From: Chryseobacterium sp. OSA05B
GTDB taxonomy: Bacteria > Bacteroidota > Bacteroidia > Flavobacteriales > Weeksellaceae
Length of the DNA: 64,000 nt
Direction of reading: 5' to 3'
NCBI RefSeq assembly: GCF_019970065.1
Contig: NZ_JAHXYH010000008.1
Span: 59,503 to 123,502 of the forward strand
The notes beneath the pieces are model-generated. The model saw nothing but the letters and a program-made list of their open reading frames with translations. It searched no databases and was not told where the DNA came from. Within the stretch, counting starts at the first letter, position 1; every line of letters begins with the position of its first letter. The translations under genes and the position numbers were made by a program. Below are positions 60,650-64,000 of this stretch, piece by piece.

Positions 60650-61468
60650 TTATTTGGGTTTTGCGACACACTTAGCATAATAATCCGCTAAAATAGCCTT
60701 TTCATAGCCTAAATTGACTGCTCTGTCCAGATTTTCACAGGCTTCCTTAGGCTTTGCCGTATCAAATAAAACCAATGCTTTGGTTACGTAAGAATGAGCA
60801 AATTTCGGATCAATGGAAATGGCTTTATTGACGTCTGTGAGGGCTTCTTTAGGCTTTTTCATTTTGAAATACACGTCTGCTCTTCCGTTGTAGAGAAGTG
60901 ATTCCGGTTTTTCGGAGATCAGCAGATTGTAATCTTTTAAAGCGCCATCCAAATCACCGTTATTTTTTTTGAGATTGGCCAGTCCTGTTTTAGCATAAAT
61001 ATTATCCGGTGCAAAGGTTAAAATTTGCTTCAGATCATTTAGGGCAAGGTCCTTTTTCCCCTGACTGTCGTAGATCTTGGAACGGGTAAGATAGAATTCA
61101 GGATTTTCAGCATCGATAGTGAGACCTTTTGCAATATATTCCAGGGCTTTGGCTTTATTTCCTTTCTGGCTGTTTAATGAAGCGAGATTGGCATAAACCG
61201 GAGCCGACAAAGGATTAGCCTTTAAAGCTGAATCATATGACCTCAGAGCCAGTGCCGTTTTTCCCAGTCTTCTTTGGGCTGTACCCAAACTGTTGTAATA
61301 TTCAGACTGGTATTTCTGAATCTGCTCTTTTTCTGCCAGTTTGGTGTATTGTTCTTCGGCGCATTTATAGTCTGCTTTTTTAAAGCATTCTTCGGCTGTT
61401 TTTTTGTCCTGTGCGTAAAGGCTGAATGAGGTGCATATACATGCGGTCAGTAATAAAGTTTTTTTCAT
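60650..61468 (-). CDS. Exported tetratricopeptide-repeat protein
   Basis: The 272-residue protein has a signal peptide (ending SLYAQ) and about six TPR units (for example KALEYIAKGLTIDAENPEFY and ALTDVNKAISIDPKFAHSY). Cys residues in CFKKADYKCAEEQ and CENLD could pair. It should be a periplasmic scaffold for protein contacts. It overlaps the PAP2 gene by 4 bases (ATGA) and is the last gene of the tat-PAP2-TPR operon. Confidence 0.85.
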   Translation of the reverse strand: MKKTLLLTACICTSFSLYAQDKKTAEECFKKADYKCAEEQYTKLAEKEQIQKYQSEYYNSLGTAQRRLGKTALALRSYDSALKANPLSAPVYANLASLNSQKGNKAKALEYIAKGLTIDAENPEFYLTRSKIYDSQGKKDLALNDLKQILTFAPDNIYAKTGLANLKKNNGDLDGALKDYNLLISEKPESLLYNGRADVYFKMKKPKEALTDVNKAISIDPKFAHSYVTKALVLFDTAKPKEACENLDRAVNLGYEKAILADYYAKCVAKPK

Positions 61469-62031
61469 GAAGTTATAGTTTGTTTGTTGATGACTTTTTT
61501 GGCGAGTACTCCAAATATCACTCCCAATAAAGATCCAACAAACGCCCCCACCAAAATATCTATCGGGAAATGAACTCCTAAATATATTCGGCTATAAGAA
61601 ACTACTACAGCCCATACAAATATAGCATATGGAAACCAATTGAGCTTCTTTTTCAATAAAATACTTAAATAAGCTGCCAGAAAAAAGGTGTTCGACGCAT
61701 GGGCAGAATAAAACCCGTATTGTCCGCCACACTTCACAATCCTCATATAATGTTCCAGACTTGGATCATGGCACGGCCGCAGCCTGGCCACCCCATATTT
61801 GAAAACACTGGCCAGCTGATCTGAAACCGTAGCTCCAAGTGCGATGAATATCAGAATAAAAACTAAAGATTTTAGTTTGTAATTTTTGTATAAAAAGTAA
61901 AGAAATATAATATAAAGCGGTACCCAGATCCATGTGCTGGAAATCAGCATCCACAGCTGGTCGAAAGAAGTATCGCCCAAATTATTAAGGTATAGAAACA
62001 CCTTTTTGTCCTCCTGAATGATTTCCTCCAT
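61465..62031 (-). CDS. PAP2-family membrane phosphatase
   Basis: The 188-residue membrane protein has the three acid-phosphatase motifs: KYGVARLRPCHDP (about residue 71), YSAHASNTFF (about 108) and SRIYLGVHFPIDILVG (about 147), with about five helices. Such enzymes remove phosphate from undecaprenyl diphosphate or other lipid phosphates. It starts 3 bases after the Tat gene stop and overlaps the TPR gene, so it is in the same operon. Confidence 0.9.
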   Translation of the reverse strand: MEEIIQEDKKVFLYLNNLGDTSFDQLWMLISSTWIWVPLYIIFLYFLYKNYKLKSLVFILIFIALGATVSDQLASVFKYGVARLRPCHDPSLEHYMRIVKCGGQYGFYSAHASNTFFLAAYLSILLKKKLNWFPYAIFVWAVVVSYSRIYLGVHFPIDILVGAFVGSLLGVIFGVLAKKVINKQTITS

Positions 62032-62034
62032 GAA

Positions 62035-62370
62035 TTATCTGCTTACAGGCCCTTCGTAGGTTTCGTCGTCGGCAGGCTTTAGTTTGGGAGGTTCATTAGT
62101 CGTCGAAGGTTCCGTTACGATATCTTTTTCAATATCCTTCATGGGATTGAAGTCTTTTGCCGCATCTTTTACCTTCTCAATTTCACGCTTGATCTCAGAA
62201 ACCGGATTATCAGTTTCTTTCATGATCTCAGTTTTAATGTCTTCCACTGCACCGCGCATTTTTCTAACGCCTGCCCCTAAGTCACGCGCTATCTGAGGAA
62301 GTTTATCCGGACCGAATAATACAACAATCGCCACCGCGATCAATGCCATTTCTCCAATACTTAATTCCAT
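62035..62370 (-). CDS. tatA: Sec-independent translocase TatA/B-like component
   Basis: The 111-residue protein has one N-terminal helix and the Tat motif in VVLFGPDKLPQIARDLGAG (FGPxKLP), followed by an amphipathic helix and a polar, unstructured tail. It forms the pore of the twin-arginine pathway. TatA and TatB cannot be told apart confidently from this; the length and the long charged tail allow TatB. No tatC is in the window. Confidence 0.85.
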   Translation of the reverse strand: MELSIGEMALIAVAIVVLFGPDKLPQIARDLGAGVRKMRGAVEDIKTEIMKETDNPVSEIKREIEKVKDAAKDFNPMKDIEKDIVTEPSTTNEPPKLKPADDETYEGPVSR

Positions 62371-62464
62371 TGGGTAAAATTACGAAAGTTTATACTATTT
62401 ATTTACAGTAAACTAAAATTTTAAACAAATTTTAAGATTTTGACCAGAGATACAGGTCTCGAGA

Positions 62465-62517
62465 ATAATAAGAGCCTGTTTAAATTTTGCACTAAAATTT
62501 AAACAGGCTCTTATTAT
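62465..62517. repeat. Perfect 24-bp inverted repeat with a 5-base loop
   Basis: ATAATAAGAGCCTGTTTAAA plus TTTT at 62465-62488 is the exact reverse complement of 62494-62517, with loop GCACT. No T-run follows on either strand. It lies between the NTF2-like lipoprotein gene and tatA, both on the minus strand. Confidence 0.95.
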
Positions 62518-62613
62518 CAACATACAAAATTTATTTCCGGTCAAGTCATCCCTTGCCTTTATAAATTAGCATTTTATAATTATAATCATTTTGTTTTTAT
62601 CCATTAGAAACCT

Positions 62614-63165
62614 TTAGAATCCCTTTACTGGCATTCCAGAGTAATGCAGATGGACCAGCTTCCATTTTCCATCTTTTTTCCTAAGAACATGGGTCTCACG
62701 TCCAGACATATGTACGGCTTTACCACCTTCCTTAATTTTAGCATCAATCGTCCAATAAAATTCCACAATCGCAGTATTGTCGAAAATATAGACCGCCGGC
62801 TGATGTTCTTCTTCTACCATCCTCAGATTTCTATTTTCTAAAACTTCAAACAATGGTGCGTAGAAATTCTTTTTAATTTCTTCGAATCCTTTTTGATGTC
62901 CGCGAATGTTAATATTAGAAACATCAGGACTATGCTCCCAAAGGTCGTCAATGATCTCCGGGTGAATATCACCCTCATTAATACTCTGAGTATATTTTTT
63001 AACCATGTCCAGAACCTGTTGTTTTTCGTTCATGCCAGCAGACGATTGTGTAAGGCTATCAGACAAAGTTCCTCTTTTTTCTTTATCAAGTCTATTCTCA
63101 AGTTTTTCGCTGCAGGAGAATAGTAACAAAAATGTTGAAAAAATAAAAATGTTTTTAGATTTCAT
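62614..63165 (-). CDS. NTF2-like (SnoaL/DUF4440) lipoprotein
   Basis: The 183-residue protein has a lipoprotein signal ending LLFSC (Cys at residue 18). The rest is an NTF2-like cone: VLDMVKKYTQSINEGDIH, FEIKKNFYAPLFE-type helices, VEFYWTIDAKIKEGGKAV, and a last strand HVLRKKDGKWKLVHLHYSGMP. This fold often binds small hydrophobic ligands or has isomerase-like activity. The function cannot be named. It is probably monocistronic. Confidence 0.8.
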   Translation of the reverse strand: MKSKNIFIFSTFLLLFSCSEKLENRLDKEKRGTLSDSLTQSSAGMNEKQQVLDMVKKYTQSINEGDIHPEIIDDLWEHSPDVSNINIRGHQKGFEEIKKNFYAPLFEVLENRNLRMVEEEHQPAVYIFDNTAIVEFYWTIDAKIKEGGKAVHMSGRETHVLRKKDGKWKLVHLHYSGMPVKGF

Positions 63166-63304
63166 AATTTTTTATTTTAATTATTTTAAATTTATTTTAA
63201 TATTTAAACTGTTTCAGTTTCAAAAAATGGTTCGATACCCAATATAAAACTGAAGATTTTTAAAGTAAAGTTTAAAGCTGTAAGCATTTCATAGAATTAT
63301 TTAA

Positions 63305-63646
63305 TCAGAAGTTGATAAAAACCTTGGATGTAAACCCAGAGATGCCGTTTGTTCTTATACTTAATACCATTGGACAAGTGCCTAAACCGATTCCGTGTGC
63401 ACTAAGTATGATATTTTGAAGAATAATACCACAATCCAAAGCACTGGTAACACTATTTTTATCCCGTGCTATTACGACGAGAGTCGGAGCATGATGGAAA
63501 ATACTTACATCCGGATTGTTACCACTTTTCACCTGGGTGTTCACATAGCGCTTATTTACTTCGTCAAGCCATAATTTATTTTGTACAAGACGTATCTCCC
63601 ATGGTTGTTTATTATAAGCTGATGGTGCATAGTTCCTGTGTTTCAA
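63305..63646 (-). pseudogene. Truncated nitroreductase-family gene
   Basis: The open frame of 113 residues is the middle of a nitroreductase: YAPSAYNKQPWEIRLVQN is the FMN-binding N-terminal part and GIILQNIILSAHGIGLGTCP is the family helix. The usual RRSxRxF start is missing, the start codon would be TTG, and after GTCPMVLSI the protein jumps to SGFTSKVFINF and ends about 20 residues early, so a deletion of about 20 to 25 residues and a truncation are likely. It is a decayed gene. Confidence 0.65.
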
Positions 63647-63782
63647 AATGATGTTCTTTCAACCAGTCTATCTTCTTTTGATCTTTTATTTTATTCCTTT
63701 CCTGCAACTCTTCTTGAATATTTACTAGAAGTTCTTTGTTTCCAAGTAAAACCAAAAGAACTACAACTAAGATTAATACCAT
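63612..63782 (-). CDS. Possible small membrane-anchored protein
   Basis: The frame of 56 residues has a hydrophobic start (LILVVVLLVLLG), then a charged helix (IQEELQERNKIKDQKKIDWL). It overlaps the nitroreductase remnant. The hydrophobic-then-charged pattern looks protein-like, but there is no family match that I know, so it may be a chance frame or a fragment. Confidence 0.3.
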   Translation of the reverse strand: MVLILVVVLLVLLGNKELLVNIQEELQERNKIKDQKKIDWLKEHHFETQELCTISL

Positions 63783-63898
63783 GCCTCTGAGTTTCGATTT
63801 CCTGTTTTTTGTTGATTATTCCTGTAAAAATATTTTAGTTCTTTTGACGTCTATTAAAAAATATATACATCGGAAGGATATTCTTATGATTCACCTGT

Positions 63899-64000
63899 TT
63901 ATTTTCCAAAGATCCCTTTTGCAAGAGGTTTGAATCTAAAGATGCGATAAGGTGGCACTGTTTTATCCTGTCCATTGTTGAAAGCTTCCCCCAACGGCAG
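63899..64000 (-). CDS. C-terminal end of a gene cut by the window edge
   Basis: An open minus-strand frame of 33 codons enters from the right edge and ends at TAA (63899-63901). The residues (LPLGEAFNNGQDKTVPPY, then RIFRFKPLAKGIFGK) look protein-like rather than spacer. No family can be recognised from this short piece. Confidence 0.45.
   Translation of the reverse strand: MPLGEAFNNGQDKTVPPYRIFRFKPLAKGIFGK

Noticed and set aside
1..64000. tRNA, rRNA or other standard structural RNA genes
   Set aside because: By eye I found no cloverleaf with a GTTCGA(A/T)TC-type loop and no rRNA-like stretch; only the pyrB leader showed strong RNA structure.

Overview
The window reads as a chromosomal stretch of a Flavobacteriia (Bacteroidota) genome, most like Chryseobacterium or a close Weeksellaceae relative. 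The reasons are the AT-rich composition, promoters of the TAnnTTTG type, few Shine-Dalgarno sites, a type IX secretion C-terminal domain, many lipoproteins and outer-membrane barrels, and an arginine pathway built on an ArgF'-type (N-acyl-ornithine) transcarbamylase. I see no rRNA, tRNA, CRISPR, prophage or intact insertion sequence. This placement is inference from recognised families, not from a database search.

Layout. 0-13 kb: scattered housekeeping and envelope genes (holA, a solo PD-(D/E)XK protein, HAD phosphatase, an outer-membrane barrel with an S41 lipoprotein peptidase, two alpha/beta hydrolases, DUF2911, DinB, Crp-like regulator) plus a remnant of a methyltransferase gene. 13-17.7 kb: a ferric-siderophore operon (TonB receptor, PepSY membrane protein, periplasmic esterase). 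17.8-24 kb: hydrolase, Crp-like regulator, Ada, an ICL/PEPM-fold enzyme, and a pair of lipoprotein zinc metallopeptidases. 24-39.6 kb: a carbamoyl-phosphate neighbourhood with pyrB-carA-carB, an Lrp-type regulator and the arginine operon GNAT-argG-argC-argD-argF'-argB-argE-argH, flanked by a small zinc-ribbon/HTH protein. 40.5-51.1 kb: a probable short-chain carboxylate module of porin, MHS-type transporter, two small membrane proteins, a transporter-fused sensor kinase, a stand-alone receiver protein, and two acyl-CoA synthetases (PrpE-like and AcsA). 51.3-64 kb: a type IX-secreted protein, the (p)ppGpp enzyme with nhaA, BrkB/YihY, a GlxA-type AraC regulator, rlmH, trmL, and a tat-PAP2-TPR operon, ending in a decayed nitroreductase and a gene cut by the window edge.

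How genes work together. CarAB makes carbamoyl phosphate, PyrB and ArgF' both consume it, and all three loci sit within 15 kb. The pyrB leader carries a promoter, a 23-codon leader ORF and a terminator whose 5' arm begins at the ORF stop codon; this has the logic of E. coli pyrBI attenuation. The transporter-kinase resembles the CrbS/CbrA family that controls acetate use elsewhere, and here it is next to acyl-CoA synthetases but paired with a receiver lacking a DNA-binding domain. Gaps between genes are rich in small palindromic or low-complexity repeats of several families, including inside the pyr and arg operons.
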